Assembly: GCA_012861695.1 (NCBI GenBank)
Contig: JAAOOA010000060.1
Coordinates: forward strand, 7,046,697-7,110,696
Direction: 5' to 3'
DNA length: 64,000 nucleotides
Source of the DNA: Trematomus loennbergii
Taxonomy: Eukaryota; Chordata; Actinopteri; Perciformes; Nototheniidae
Shown here in pieces: positions 12,189-22,835 of the stretch (its first letter is position 1; the number at the start of each line of letters is the position of its first letter). Both the position numbers and the translations under genes were made by a program. Under the pieces are notes generated by a model. The model had not been told where the DNA came from. It worked only from the letters and a program-made list of their open reading frames with translations, and searched no databases.

Positions 12189-12194
12189 ACTTAC
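12189..12194 (-). other. Splice donor of SorCS exon 1
   Basis: On the minus strand the coding sequence for Gln-Asn-Ser-Ser is followed directly by GTAAGT (complement of 12,189-12,194), a consensus donor. The reading frame past this point gives no VPS10 homology and hits a stop at 12,168. Confidence 0.85.
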
Positions 12195-12826
12195 ACTGCT
12201 GTTCTGGCCGGACCAGTGCACCATAGCCTGGTTGTGAGAGGAGTCCCCGGTCAAGGCGAACGTTGTGCTGTCAACTTTCAGCTCGTCGTGCCTCGGAGCG
12301 CCGGCTCCTCTACGGTCCTCTCCGCTCCAGCGCGGAACTCTGCGCGCGCCCTCTCCCGGGTCCTGACTCTGGGCTGGGGATGTGATTTCCTCCCCGTCAT
12401 CACTGCTCCTCCTGGCACGCTTTCTGCTAAAAGTCAAACCCGGGCTGCTCTCCTGACTCGTTTTGACATTGGAAACTTTCATTTTCTCGCTCTCAACATT
12501 TTTGTTTTTTGCGTCTATATTCCGTCTCGGCTCCGTGTGTTCCGCCGGAGCTGGAGCGCATTCAACGGAGCCAGCTGCGCAGGGAGCCGCACACTTTCCG
12601 CACTTGCAGATCTCCCTGCCCCGTCTCCCTGTCCAACAACCTCTCTCTTTAATCCTGTTGCGGACTCACTCGTGTCGAATTTGAGCATTAATTCCCGAGC
12701 GCGCCACTTATTTCCAGACTGGCACGACCTGCAAGTTATCTCCGCTTCGGCGGCATGGAACATCATCGAAATCAAAAAGCAAAACACAAGGTGCCACTTT
12801 GGGCTAAATATGAGCTCCTTCTCCAT
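12195..12826 (-). CDS. sorcs1: SorCS-family VPS10 receptor, exon 1 (signal peptide, propeptide, VPS10 start)
   Basis: SorCS proteins are single-pass sorting receptors of neurons that traffic cargo between Golgi, endosomes and cell surface. The ATG at 12,824-12,826 starts a signal peptide (Met-Glu-Lys-Glu, then a hydrophobic run Leu-Val-Phe-Cys-Phe-Leu-Ile-Ser-Met-Met, then Ala-Ala-Glu-Ala). Further on, at 12,195-12,482, come a basic RKRARR furin-type site, an acidic/Ser-rich linker, and STTFALTGDSSHNQAMVHW, the opening of the VPS10 propeller; TTFALTGDS favours SorCS1 over SorCS2/3. The exon stops at a GTAAGT donor, as expected for a large first intron. Oddity: the signal-peptide frame ends at a TGA at 12,515-12,517, whereas the VPS10 frame is a different one, open upstream past 12,482. 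A one- or two-base indel, assembly error or alternative start near 12,520-12,600 is likely. Family assignment is firm; the paralogue is less so. Confidence 0.85.
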
Positions 12827-13140
12827 TGCTGGCGGCAGAGAAAGATGCAGAGGATGTAAGAAGTCCTTTTTATCCTCCACTCTTCTCTCCTGCCTGTATG
12901 GGTGTAAATTGCCACTCGGATGTGGGAAGAGGAAGTGCTGCTGCAAGTTGTGGCGGTGCTCAAATGCAGTGTGATGTAAAAAAAAAGTGGTCCAAGTTGA
13001 AGGATTTGATCAAATGAAGCCCCGCACGAATAGGGGAGGAGCTGAGGTTTGAGAGATGGAGGATATGTTGGACTGACTTTCTCCATATTTGTATAGTCCA
13101 CCATATGCTCCGCTATAATTAAAGCAGTCAGTAATGTAGT
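12827..13140 (-). promoter_or_regulatory. Presumed 5' UTR / promoter flank of the SorCS gene
   Basis: This is inferred from position only. It is directly upstream of the start codon on the minus strand, beside a CpG-rich stretch that covers exon 1 (12,200-12,700). I see no certain TATA box or initiator, so the transcription start is not placed. Confidence 0.4.
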
Positions 13141-14721
13141 CATTTTGTTCTGCTGCTGCTCTTTTATTTCTCTTCACAGGCACTTTTTATTTTTGAGAAG
13201 CAAATACTGGTATTTATTTTTTCTCCCGAGCATATTTTATCAGCTGCCTTTCTTCAGGGGAAGTAAATCGCTTAATTTACCAAATGAAACTGGATAATTT
13301 GAGCTGATCCTTTTTGGATTCAATCCTTTCAGGGGGCTTGCTGTAATTGGAACATATTAATATGTTTTCAATTAAGTGCAGTGTCAGGGATGGTAGCTTC
13401 TATGACTTATTAAACAGCAATAAAGAATTCAACAGCCCACAAAGGAGCACAAGATTTTACACAACACATCTCTATCCGCGCGCGTTTTCGCAACCGATCC
13501 GGCGTCCCTCAAGGATCATGTGAAGGCCTTGCATTTATTGCGCACCCAACCAAAACGAGTAATGTGAAACATGTAGTCTGGACCAAATAATGAATTTTTA
13601 AGTAGTCAGTTAAAAAGGGGACATCATGTTTGCCCGTCTCGACAAGCAGCCCAAGAGTCTTAGGCGGCGGGAACGATTGGGAAAAAACAAGGCCAGAAGT
13701 TCATCTCTTTAATATCAGCCTTGCAGCTCTCTGTATTTAATGACTGGAGGTTATGGTGATTGCTGATGAGCACAAAGGGATATACAAATGGTCACAGCTA
13801 CTAAACCAGCTGGCAGCTTCCTAGTTCACAGCAGAGAAGGCAAATAAAACGAGCCAAATGGGCCTCTAGAGGGGAGTCTTTTTTTCTATAGGCTGCTTCA
13901 AATTAAGATTAAAGGATTGTCATGCGTCTTTTTAAAACTTGCTCATATTCTCTACTGACACATGTTGTGTTCTGCTGGATATGGACACATTGGTTTTAAG
14001 ACCAGTGTCATATGTTCTCAATGACCCATCTGTGGTGATGACAGCTCAGCGCTGCACATTCTGCCACATGTATTATCCCACAGTTGTTAGAGTGAGGAGT
14101 TATTTCCTGAGAGTGTTTTACCATAATCATACCTTTGTATTAAATATGAATCATTATGAGGTGCTCCCCGGGAAGAACATTTTTGAAAAATAACACCTTA
14201 AATGATGAATTCTAGTGATGTTAGGAGGGGGGTGGACAAATTGAGGCCTTACAAATATGAGAAGACTAATCAACAGATTCAAAGTGGCTGGCACTGCAGG
14301 GAAGCTTTTACTGACTAGGTTGTAGAAGGGCTTACAAATGCTGCTGACTGACTAGTAATGACCTTACAAAAAACTCCATAATCTTCAGTGTGGTTAACTA
14401 TAAGTCAAAACTTCCAAACACCTTGTCCTGGACATAGTTTATACAGTATAAACTGTTTTAAGTGGCTCCGAAGTCGAGAGTCTTCAGAAGTACTTTTACA
14501 AGCAGCCATTTTTTATCAAATTTAAAACCTCAAAGTATTCCCACTGCCTTGGGCGCTGAATTTGTCGCCCTCTGGCCATCAGATCTGAGGACGATAATTG
14601 GCTGAATTTATGTTTTGCTTGCATAGTTTTCGGGTGACAACGGTCACCATTTGGTTGACCTTAACTGAGAACGAGAGAGAGTCATGAAACATACTGTAAT
14701 AATGGTTAAGATGTTATATAT
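13141..14721. other. Upstream flank, non-coding
   Basis: No gene or clear repeat seen. A CpG-bearing patch (CCGCGCGCGTTTTCG near 13,476) stands out from AT-rich surroundings. As unique DNA upstream of a brain-expressed gene it could hold enhancers, but nothing in the sequence proves this. Confidence 0.4.
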
Positions 14722-14872
14722 TAAAGGTCCCCTATTATACTGTTTTTCATCAATGTATTATAGGTCTTAGATGTATACAAAATATGTCTCTGAAGTGTTT
14801 GAGTCGAAACACCAAACAGATCATGCATTGTAGCATCCCATAATCCCCTCTGTTTCAGACCTGTTTCAAAAG

Positions 14873-15473
14873 CAACCCGGTATCATGGCAAGACGTGAAC
14901 ATGTGACGATCTACCATGCTGGGAGACGTGAATATGTCACGGTTTCGTCCCTTCAAACGTGACAGTTACACGGTATTGTTAACATGGCCCAACCAGTGGA
15001 GAAATACCCGGAAGTGCCTAGCAAATGGTCTACCGCGCCTATTGGTCGGTTTTTATTGTCAAAATGAGATGTTTTTAATTTATTTTTTAATCATCACACT
15101 TGATTTCGCCGATTTTCTTGTTGCCCTAGCTGGTCGACACCTCTTTTAGCAGAAACAAAGGCTACATTAATGTATTAAATCGATGTTAATCCATGTGTGT
15201 GGAGGTGAGGATGTGGAATTAACGGACGTGACGTTGTGTGATTGCGTTGCCAGGCAACGCAATTTACAAACTCTTCAACTACAACCCTAATTATATTTTA
15301 AAACATTTTAGAAGGCCTCACGAAATACTTTAATGTAAATTAAAATGTAAATGTGAAGGGGTGTGTGTAATGTGGTGATTGACATTATTCACCCACGGAT
15401 CTATGGGTTGGGGGTATTGTTCCGCACGGACATTTTAGTTAAACGGACTTACTGTTGATGTGAAATCCGAAAA
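14873..15473 (+). repeat. Left arm of the 600-bp terminal inverted repeat
   Basis: The arm is the inverse of 16,984-17,581. It holds a perfect palindrome at 15,241-15,263 with centre GTTGCCAGGCAAC, which looks like the X-box class of RFX-bound sites. Confidence 0.85.
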
Positions 15474-15845
15474 AAATACGTTATACACCATAACGGTGCA
15501 CAGCTGATATAAAAGGACTTGTCGTTTTTAAAGATATTACTGATTTTCTTTGAATATAAGAATGTAAATACTGAGTTGAGAGAATAGTCAGGGGATTTGG
15601 GTGATGGGAGACACATCTATGGATTCAGAATTTCAATAGCTTACTGTTAAATGACGGATATACCTTTTATTTCTGTGATGTTTTACAAATCAGATATTAT
15701 AAGTAAAACATGTGAAATAATATAGCAATATCCTGTACAATTATGTGAAAACATGAATAAAACTACACATCTTCAGATGTTATACATACACAAGTGTCCT
15801 ACACTAATAATACAAAGTTATTATGGCTGTGTGTACCTTGTGTGC

Positions 15846-16626
15846 ACCGCCTAGTGGTTAAAGCACGTTATTGAATTAGTTGTGTATATGATATGTCAAT
15901 GATCCTTAGAAAATCTTGAAATCTTGAAAGGGATATGCAAAATAGCCATTATATACAGTCTTTAATTAACTATTAGTAGAGAATAACGAGTAATGAATAT
16001 ACTTTATAGGGATCTGCAGATAAATGTTTAGTCTTCTCAAGCAGCAACTATCAAATATCTCTCCTGATTGTTGGCACTTGACAATCACCTTTCCCTGAAT
16101 TTTACTCAGGTGTAACTAAAGCCTGATTTAAGGGTTGTTTATATTTCACATCATTAATCAGAATCTGCAAAGTAACTAAAATAAATGTAGTGGAGTAAAA
16201 ATACCAGGTTAACCTCTGAATTGTAGTGGAGTAGAATTGCTGTTTTGTTTAGTAATGGATATTGAATATGGAATAAAGGTTTTGACAAGACCTGGTGTAA
16301 CAATAATCAAAAAGGACATTAAAAGAGCTCCAGATGTCAATGATCTAAACAAAACAGCACACCTGAAATGTATTAAATACTTTATTAAGGGCAGTGAATT
16401 AGTTTTTTCTGTATGTTTTTCAAATCAGTGTTATACAGTAAGTGTCATAGACAGTGTTACATTGATATTATTATCCTTAAAATATATATAAAACAAAACC
16501 ATTTATGATCTTTTTTTTTGGGTGGTTTACTAATGACAGTTAATTCTGTTTCTGCTATTGATGGTTTCATTTTTGTGAAAAATAATAAAATAAAATTCAA
16601 TAACGTGCTTTAACCACTAGATGTGC
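15846..16626. mobile_element. Nested small inverted-repeat element
   Basis: The left end GCACCGCCTAGTGG plus TTAAAGCACGTTATTGA is matched in inverse at the right end (16,597-16,626). A third copy of the left end occurs at 696-725. No convincing target duplication is visible. An 84-codon open frame (16,237-16,491) inside it is not recognised. Bases 15,950-16,237 match 1,740-1,950 and 52,230-52,380. Confidence 0.6.
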
Positions 16627-16983
16627 CTTTCTATCAGCTGTGCACCGTTATGGTGTAAATACAGCCTATCTACCAATTGGATCAAATATAAAAGTCAGCC
16701 GAATTAGTATTGATACTGCAAGGAGACGTATTGTGTGAAAATAAATGTAAGATGTGGTTTAATTGCTGATATATTTATGATCCACGTCACGTTTTCAGTT
16801 TTGGCGGCAGTGCTTCCTGTTTGTCCAGAAGTCTTCTCATCAGGGCTCTATAAATACAGAACTACGGCAGATATGTCATATTTAATGCAGCCGAACCGTG
16901 TATTACAATGTCGTTATGTGATGACCGCCAAAGAGAAAAGCAAGCAAACTCGGAATAAAGTATTATTATTTTTTTTTTAAATG

Positions 16984-17581
16984 TTTTCGGATTTCACATC
17001 AACAGGAGTCCGGTTAACTAAAATGTCCGTGCGAACAATACCCCCAACCCATAGATCCGTGGGTGAATAATGTCAATCACCACATTACACACATTCCTTC
17101 ACATTTACATTTTAATTTACATTAAAGTATTTCGTGAGGCTGTCTAAAATGTTTTTAAATATAATTAGGGTTGTAGTTGAAGAGTTTGTAAATTGCGTTG
17201 CCTGGCAACGCAATCGCACAACGTCACGTCCGTTAATTCCACATCCTCACCTCCACACACATGGATTAACATCGATTTAATACATTAATGTAGCCTTTGT
17301 TTCTGCTAAAAGAGGTGTCGACCAGCTAGGGCAACAAGAAAATCGGCAAAATCGAGTGTGACGATTAAAAAATAAATTAAAAACATCTAATTTGACAATA
17401 AAAACCGACCAATAGGCGCGGTAGACCATTTGCTAGGCACTTCCGGGTATTTCTCCACTGGTTGGGCCATGTTAACAATACCGTGTAACTGTCACGTTTG
17501 AAGGGACGAAACCGTGACATATTCACGTCTCCCAGCATGGTAGATCGTCACATGTTCACGTCTTGCCGTGATACCGGGTTG
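16984..17581 (-). repeat. Right arm of the 600-bp terminal inverted repeat
   Basis: Reverse complement of 14,873-15,473 with scattered substitutions. The X-box-like palindrome is retained at 17,192-17,214. Confidence 0.85.
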
Positions 17582-17614
17582 TTCAAAAGTGCTGATTCTC
17601 TGTCTGTTACTTTA

Positions 17615-18605
17615 GGCCTAGGCTCCACGGGAACGAAAACGGGTTGAATCCGCATATTTCTCTTGCGTATAGCCCTTTAAGCTAGACGACGCCGTAACGG
17701 AACGGTAGAAACGGACCCTGCAAACGAAAACGGGTCCAAAGGTGGATAGATCTGGGAACGGAGCGCTCTGGGGGGTCCAACGGGGCCGTGTGGTAGCCTA
17801 TACGGTCATCCGTTTCTGATAATGACGACGCAATAGCCCCGCCTCTCCCCACCTCTGCTGCTCACCCCCGCAAAAGTACACTGCACACTGAATTCTGATT
17901 ATTTATCTTTATCTCGATATGGACATAAACGCGAGTTAAGTCTAATCTGACAGGACGGAGACACGCAGCTCCTCCGCTGTGATGCAGCGGGAGCAAAACA
18001 CACACTTCAAGTCAGATCATCACCCTTAGCTATTTTAATTACCTCTCAAACTACCTAAACTAGTTATAAATATGTTTATTTTTACTGTCGAGTCATCATT
18101 ACTGGATCAGCTGCTGCATGAGACAGACACTGACGCTGTCAGAAGAGAGGAAAAAGAGACAGCCTCCGTGTATTTTATTATTATATATCATGATATCGTC
18201 GTTATTCATTTGTTTTACAACTCAATAAATAACAATGAAGACCTTTGACCGGCACTTTTATAATTTTGTCCGGAAGATTTAAACTTTAACACACGTTGAC
18301 CGGCGAAAAACTCTGCCCGGATCCCTCGGCCCCCACCGCGGAGAATAAACAGAAGTGCAGCCATGACAACCATCTTCTTCGCTGCTTTTGTGGAGGAAGT
18401 TGCTGCTTTTGTGGAGGAAGTTACAGCTCCACGTACAGGCTCGGCATATGTACTGCAGCTTTTCCAGCGGTTGGATGTAAACGGAGCTGTCTCGTGTAGC
18501 TTGACACAATCCGGTGTATATTGCGTGTGGGCGGAAGCTTTTTGGCGTTTGCGTTTGCGTTACTCCTATGCGTTTTGCCGTATGCGTTCCCGTGGAGCCG
18601 GGGCC
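17615..18605. mobile_element. Harbinger-like MITE (TTA target duplication)
   Basis: Left end GGCCTAGGCTCCACGGGAAC and right end, inverted, GGCCCCGGCTCCACGGGAAC. Both are flanked by TTA (17,612-17,614 and 18,606-18,608), the target duplication typical of PIF/Harbinger. The interior has no transposase. A duplicated GCTTTTGTGGAGGAAGTT unit lies at about 18,381-18,422, and a piece resembling 54,040-54,110 (GGCATATGTACT) lies near 18,440. Confidence 0.7.
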
Positions 18606-18773
18606 TTAGATGAAAATAAGGAGCCCCTCCCCATGCCCCTCTGAGAGATATTTGGTTAAAAAATGAAAAAAAAAAAAATGAAAAAAAAAGAAACTCAGTA
18701 CACCGTCGCCGTGATAAGTATGTTTAATTAATTTTGTTAATATGCCTAAATTGCCTACTCTCAAAGTCATGTA

Positions 18774-18776
18774 TTA

Positions 18777-18811
<35 letters not shown>
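18774..18811. repeat. (ATT)n microsatellite
   Basis: A run of ATT/TTA triplets directly precedes the hAT-derived fragment that starts near 18,813. Confidence 0.9.
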
Positions 18812-18812
<1 letters not shown>

Positions 18813-19152
18813 AATCTGCTTACAGTTCTGTTTCATATGGGTGTTGAGAGATGTATCCATAGATCTCTTAATTTTGCTCTCAAAGTGCACCAGATTGATG
18901 CTTTTAACTTCAATATTTAAAAAACAATCTTCTCGGGGGAGCATGCCCCCGGACCCCCCTAGAGGAGGTGAGGACCCCCCTAGAGGAGGTTAGGTCCACG
19001 GTGTTTACATGCTTATTTATACAATATGTGTGCTTATGCTAACATAAGACAAAAGTTGGTTCCGTGTTGTGTGTAGTGAGAACGCGCTAGAGTGAGGGGG
19101 GCCCCCAAGCCAAAGCTCGCTTAGGGCCCCCAAAAGTCTAGGGCCGGCCCTG
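18813..19152. mobile_element. hAT-derived fragments
   Basis: Bases 18,813-18,992 match internal parts of the two hAT copies at 31,502 and 35,600 (for example GTGTTGAGAGATGTATCCAT and CCCCCCTAGAGGAGGTTAGG). The following text ends in CTAGGGCCGGCCCTG (19,138-19,152), a terminal sequence of another hAT family. No left end is present, so this is a truncated composite. Confidence 0.6.
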
Positions 19153-19210
19153 CACATATGTATGTATAAAATACATGAAAAAGTGGATTTTGCATAATAA
19201 GTGACCTTTA

Positions 19211-19859
19211 AACATTATTGTACATAAGGCATACATTCTATTTAAAAAATGAATAGTGCCCTTTATTGACCAGCCGCCAACAGGCTTACACTTAAACTGT
19301 GTTTTCTGAACTTGATCGTTTCTTTTACTGTCCTTTTTTCTGTAGAGGAAGTAAATAAACCGTAACTCGGGATTTATTTGTTGTTTGATATATGACTCAG
19401 CTTTATCGAAGAAACATATTTTCTAATGCTTTATTTTTGCCGGAAAGTGGGCGGGGACGTAATTTTGGCAGGAAGTGACGTTATCGCTCTCATACTACAT
19501 TTTTCTTGAAAAACCCCTGTAAGAGTTTTTGTCATTTTTTTATTTATATGTAGTAGCAATACTTTTTATCTAGCCAGATAAGTCATGCAGGCTGATGCAA
19601 ATGATGTACCAAAGTGTTAAGGTTGGTCTGAGTAAGTAATTTAACAGTGTGTCCAGTCAAAGGCCCAATTCAGTAAAAAAAAAAATGTAATCGAAAGGAT
19701 CCGTAACAAGATTGTTAGTTTATGTCATGGGTTTATGTTTATAAATAATAACATGCGCTATACTGTCTTTTGAACTCATACTATGATGCTTCAAGAAGCA
19801 TTTTCTTTCTCCATGGGTTATTATGAAGCATGTGATCAGAGTCTGCTCAAATCCACCCA
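19211..19859. other. Non-coding
   Basis: No gene recognised. The composition is AT-rich with no clear repeat ends. Confidence 0.45.
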
Positions 19860-19867
19860 GCCCTGAC

Positions 19868-21289
19868 CATGGCCGTATCCACCATTGAGGTCACCGAGGT
19901 CCGGACCTCGGTAATATTTTTCGAGCTGTGTATAACAAAACTTGTGAAATAATTGCACTAAACGGGGTTCTTTGTAGTACTTCCATTTACTGACGATAGG
20001 GGCGCTGCATAACTACGTAGCCTCGGTTAACGCAAACAGAAGACGACGACATGTATCAACAAACCACCGCAGCCCGGACCAGTCTATGGCCCGGACTTGT
20101 ATCGGAGCAGCGGAGGAGTGATGAGGTATCTAGAGATCTGAGTCCAGCGGGCTGCTTGTGTTTCTGTTCATCAGGACATCATATGACCAGCAGATCCTGT
20201 GTGAACGCTCTACGTTAGTCAGTGGACGTCCGACAACATGCACACTAACTTATATTGCAGCTATAGGCTATACTTTGATTTAAATTGCGTGAATAAACTA
20301 GCTAGAGAGCTACAGTTAATTACATTCATCCAATGTCAGAAGGATTACCTTTTAACAAACGTTTTAATGGTTTTCTTTCATTTCAATTTGAGTAAAACAT
20401 TGAAGATATAACATTGTATTGTTTTCTTTTTACACTGACTCAGATATAATGAAAAGACTACAGTCAGTCGAAGCTCAGTTTTGGTAAGGAAGAGACAGGA
20501 CAGGCAGAGAGAAAGAGAGAGAAAGTGATGGAAGTCAGGGAGGAACTGCAGGTACAGTCACACAAAAGAATGTAGGCTTAATAACCCCATCTATCTATCT
20601 ATTTATCTATCTATCTATATATCTATAACAATAGTCTTCATTTACACTATAGACAATAGGCATAATTTTAAAACAACATACATCTATTGCAGTTATGATG
20701 TCATAATAACATACAATTGTATAAAACACCATTTGCTTACATCTTTGTTCTCTTTTGAGAATCAAACAAAACAGATTTGTATTTAAAAAAGAATGCAAAC
20801 AAGTGAAATGAACTAAATTGCTGAATTGCTTTTCATTCACTGGCAGGAGCGACAAGTGTGGAGGAGCAAAAAGTGAACAACGAGGGAGATATTGAACAAA
20901 GAGAAAGAGTAGAGGACAGAGAGAGTAATGACCAGGAAGAAGACAGAGAGACTCAAGAAGATGGAAGAGAAGGTGCAGGTTATGGAAAGGAGAGAGACAT
21001 GAAAAATGAATGTTGACAATGTTATGTGATCATTTTAGCCTCTTCTGCATGTCCAGATCATTAATAGTAACAATCAACTGATTCTTATGCATTACACTTT
21101 CAAAAATAATTTATGCTGCAGCCCACTGACATGGTTTGAAATCAATATATTATCCAATTTGTGACCCCCCACAGGACTTAAAAAGCACCTAACTAGATCA
21201 TGAAAATCCCAAAGATCTCGGGGGGTACCCCCCGAACCCCCCTAACATGTTTGGACCTCGGTATTTAGGAAATCCTGGATACGGCCCTG
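19868..21289 (+). mobile_element. Non-autonomous hAT element with transposase exon relics
   Basis: The left end CATGGCCGTATCC and the inverted right end CAGGGCCGTATCC are flanked by GCCCTGAC at 19,860-19,867 and 21,290-21,297, an exact 8-bp duplication. Subterminal GAGGTCCGGACCTCGG is itself palindromic. Inside are two exon-like pieces (20,449-20,483 and 20,847-21,016) and an (ATCT)n tract near 20,588-20,626. Before the right end, ACCCCCCGAACCCCCCTAA recalls the 3' region of the 31.5-kb hAT copies. An inverted partial copy of the left 160 bp lies at 49,205-49,393. Confidence 0.9.
20449..21016 (+). pseudogene. Two-exon relic of a hAT transposase N-terminus
   Basis: A short first exon starts at the ATG at 20,449 (Met-Lys-Arg-Leu-Gln-Ser-Val-Glu-Ala-Gln-Phe) and runs into a GTAAGG donor at 20,484. 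A TTTTCATTCACTGGCAG acceptor ends at 20,846. It is followed by an open stretch of about 55 codons, very rich in Glu, Asp and Arg, ending at a TGA at 21,014-21,016. An acidic, low-complexity N-terminus before a TTF-type zinc finger occurs in ZMYM1-like hAT proteins, which is why I suggest that origin. No zinc finger, catalytic core or dimerisation domain follows within the element, so the reading frame is truncated by internal deletion. It could not make a working transposase. The exon assignment rests only on splice-site consensus and the open frame. Confidence 0.45.
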
Positions 21290-21297
21290 GCCCTGAC

Positions 21298-22015
21298 CAC
21301 TTATTATTTGGTTTGCTGAAGAACAATTTCTCTATATTATTCTACAACCTCCTGCAACCAACTGCACCGTTGTAGCAACATTAAACAACTTTAAAAGTAT
21401 CTGCATGGCTATATCCTACTAGGGGGAGGAGCAAATATGTTTTTGTGTAATATGGGTGAAACGACCTTTTTAAATTATGCTCTTATAGTGAAGTCCGATT
21501 ACACTCTCCCTTTTTTAGGAGCGATCCTCCCCGGCCATGTCCTATCAGAGACATTAAAAATGATAAGTGTTGCCTCTCCTCATGGCACACAGCATTAAGC
21601 AGACATATTGTATTGGATTAATGGTGCTGCAATGGACAGGGACCACATGGCTTGCAGACAGTTATCTGTGTGTGTGTGTGTCATGCGGTAACCGCTTCAC
21701 ACCGCTGTCCCCGTCTGGACTCACCATCCATTCACAGGGAATCGATATCCTGCCAATAGCAGGAATGGATTTGTGAGGATGTTGCAGAAGGCAGATGCGG
21801 TCTGAGCTGTCTGCTTTGTATGTACCCCATCGGACTGTGAATCCACAACAAGGTGGCTTCAAGAATTAAAAGGAAAATGTTCTTTGCAAAAGTCAGGGCA
21901 GGAATATGACCTCTGTCTTTACTTAACTTAAAGAGAGCATGATTGAAAGCTTTTCCAAAGGTCATCCTTTTCTGGTCTCCTACATATTCCAGTCTAAAAA
22001 TACTCCATAACAAGT
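21298..22015. other. Non-coding
   Basis: No gene recognised. A short GT run lies at 21,668-21,680. Confidence 0.45.
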
Positions 22016-22450
22016 TAAAGGGGTCCTATTATGCTTTTAGGGGTTTTCGCTTTCCTGTAGTGTGTTATACAGGTTTGTGTGCATGTTAATGGTCTGGAAA
22101 GGCTAAAATCCCTGTGTTCTATCCAGCGAGTCCCCGAGGAGGGGTGTCGAGATGATTAAAAATAAAAATAATTTTTTTTTTTTTTTTTTAATTATTATTA
22201 TTATCCAGTGTTTCCCACAGAATTTGATTCTATTTGTAGGGGCACAGATTTGAATTTCACAGCAAAAACTAAACCAATAAGTGTTTTAGCACACCACGTG
22301 ACGCATCTCAACGAATCACGTTGTCAGAAATTGACACCAGCCAATGAGATTTAGTTTTTTGGTTTAAGACCCCTTTGTACTTTCACGATTGGATGCTGAT
22401 ACAAAGGAAATGACCATATTTGGATCCGATGAGATTGTGCAGGAGAGACG

Positions 22451-22835
22451 GGGTGTTTCTCAATGTCGAGGATGCTTCCTTGGTAGGACATGTCTTCCGA
22501 GTCACTTCCTTCAGAAGCGAGGCAAGAATCCTTCCTAGCCTCGGAAAACGAAGAATGGTGGAACAGGCGTGCGTCATATGCGAGGCCCTGCCTTAAATGG
22601 AGTGCGATTTCCGCCAAAGATTTGGAAATTGGTCCGTGCGCAAAGCATTGTGGAGATTTTAAGACCGCAGAGGATACACATATGTAGCCTCGAAATGTCT
22701 CGCTACGAAGGACGCCGGGCTCGGTAGAATTCCAAGGAGCCTGGACATTGGAACAGTCCTTCGACGGGACTCGATGATGTAGCATCCTTGAAATAGTGGC
22801 TCTGGAGCATCCTTCCTTGACATTGAGAAAAACCC
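22451..22835. mobile_element. Small MITE with 3-bp flanking duplication
   Basis: Left end GGGTGTTTCTCAATGTC and inverted right end GGGTTTTTCTCAATGTC are flanked by ACG on both sides (22,448-22,450; 22,836-22,838). The 385-bp interior also carries paired AGGATGCTTCC-like motifs. The class is not assigned; 3-bp duplications occur in Harbinger and CACTA groups, but ACG is not the TWA preferred by Harbinger. Confidence 0.6.

Larger units (their letters stand above)
14873..17581. mobile_element. DNA transposon with 600-bp inverted repeats and 8-bp target duplication
   Basis: The element begins CAACCCGGTATCATGG and ends with the complement of CAACCCGGTATCACGG. Its flanks are TTCAAAAG (14,865-14,872) and TTCAAAAG (17,582-17,589), an exact 8-bp duplication. 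Inverted arms cover 14,873-15,473 and 16,984-17,581 and match nearly throughout by eye. The interior of about 1.5 kb has no transposase; instead it consists of pieces of the dispersed repeat seen at 1.5-3.4 kb and 49.8-55.5 kb, plus a smaller inverted-repeat element. An 8-bp duplication with a CA terminus fits hAT, P or Zisupton-like transposases. The very long arms are unusual for hAT. The class is left open. Confidence 0.8.
14722..19210. mobile_element. MITE (GGTCCCCTATTAT family), split by nested insertions
   Basis: The left end TTAAAGGTCCCCTATTATAC (about 14,721) and the right end TTTTGCATAATAAGTGACCTTT (ending about 19,208; quoted here only as GCATAATAAGTGACCTTT) are imperfect inverted repeats. 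The internal text at 14,861-14,872 resumes at 17,590 (GCTGATTCTCTG) exactly as in the related copy near 54,020 (GGGCTGATTCTGTG). This shows that 14,873-17,589 was inserted later. A Harbinger-like element and hAT debris also interrupt it. Confidence 0.65.

Noticed and set aside
12216..12974. 252-codon plus-strand open frame
   Set aside because: It lies antisense to the SorCS exon; the minus strand has the signal peptide, furin site, VPS10 start and donor. High GC makes antisense frames stay open by chance.
19860..21298. Alternative border with 6-bp CCCTGA duplication
   Set aside because: Shifting by one or two bases is possible because the ends overlap the target text, but CA-starting ends with GCCCTGAC give the exact 8-bp hAT format.
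22351..22785. 144-codon minus-strand open frame
   Set aside because: Coincides with the small MITE at 22,451-22,835 and its flank.
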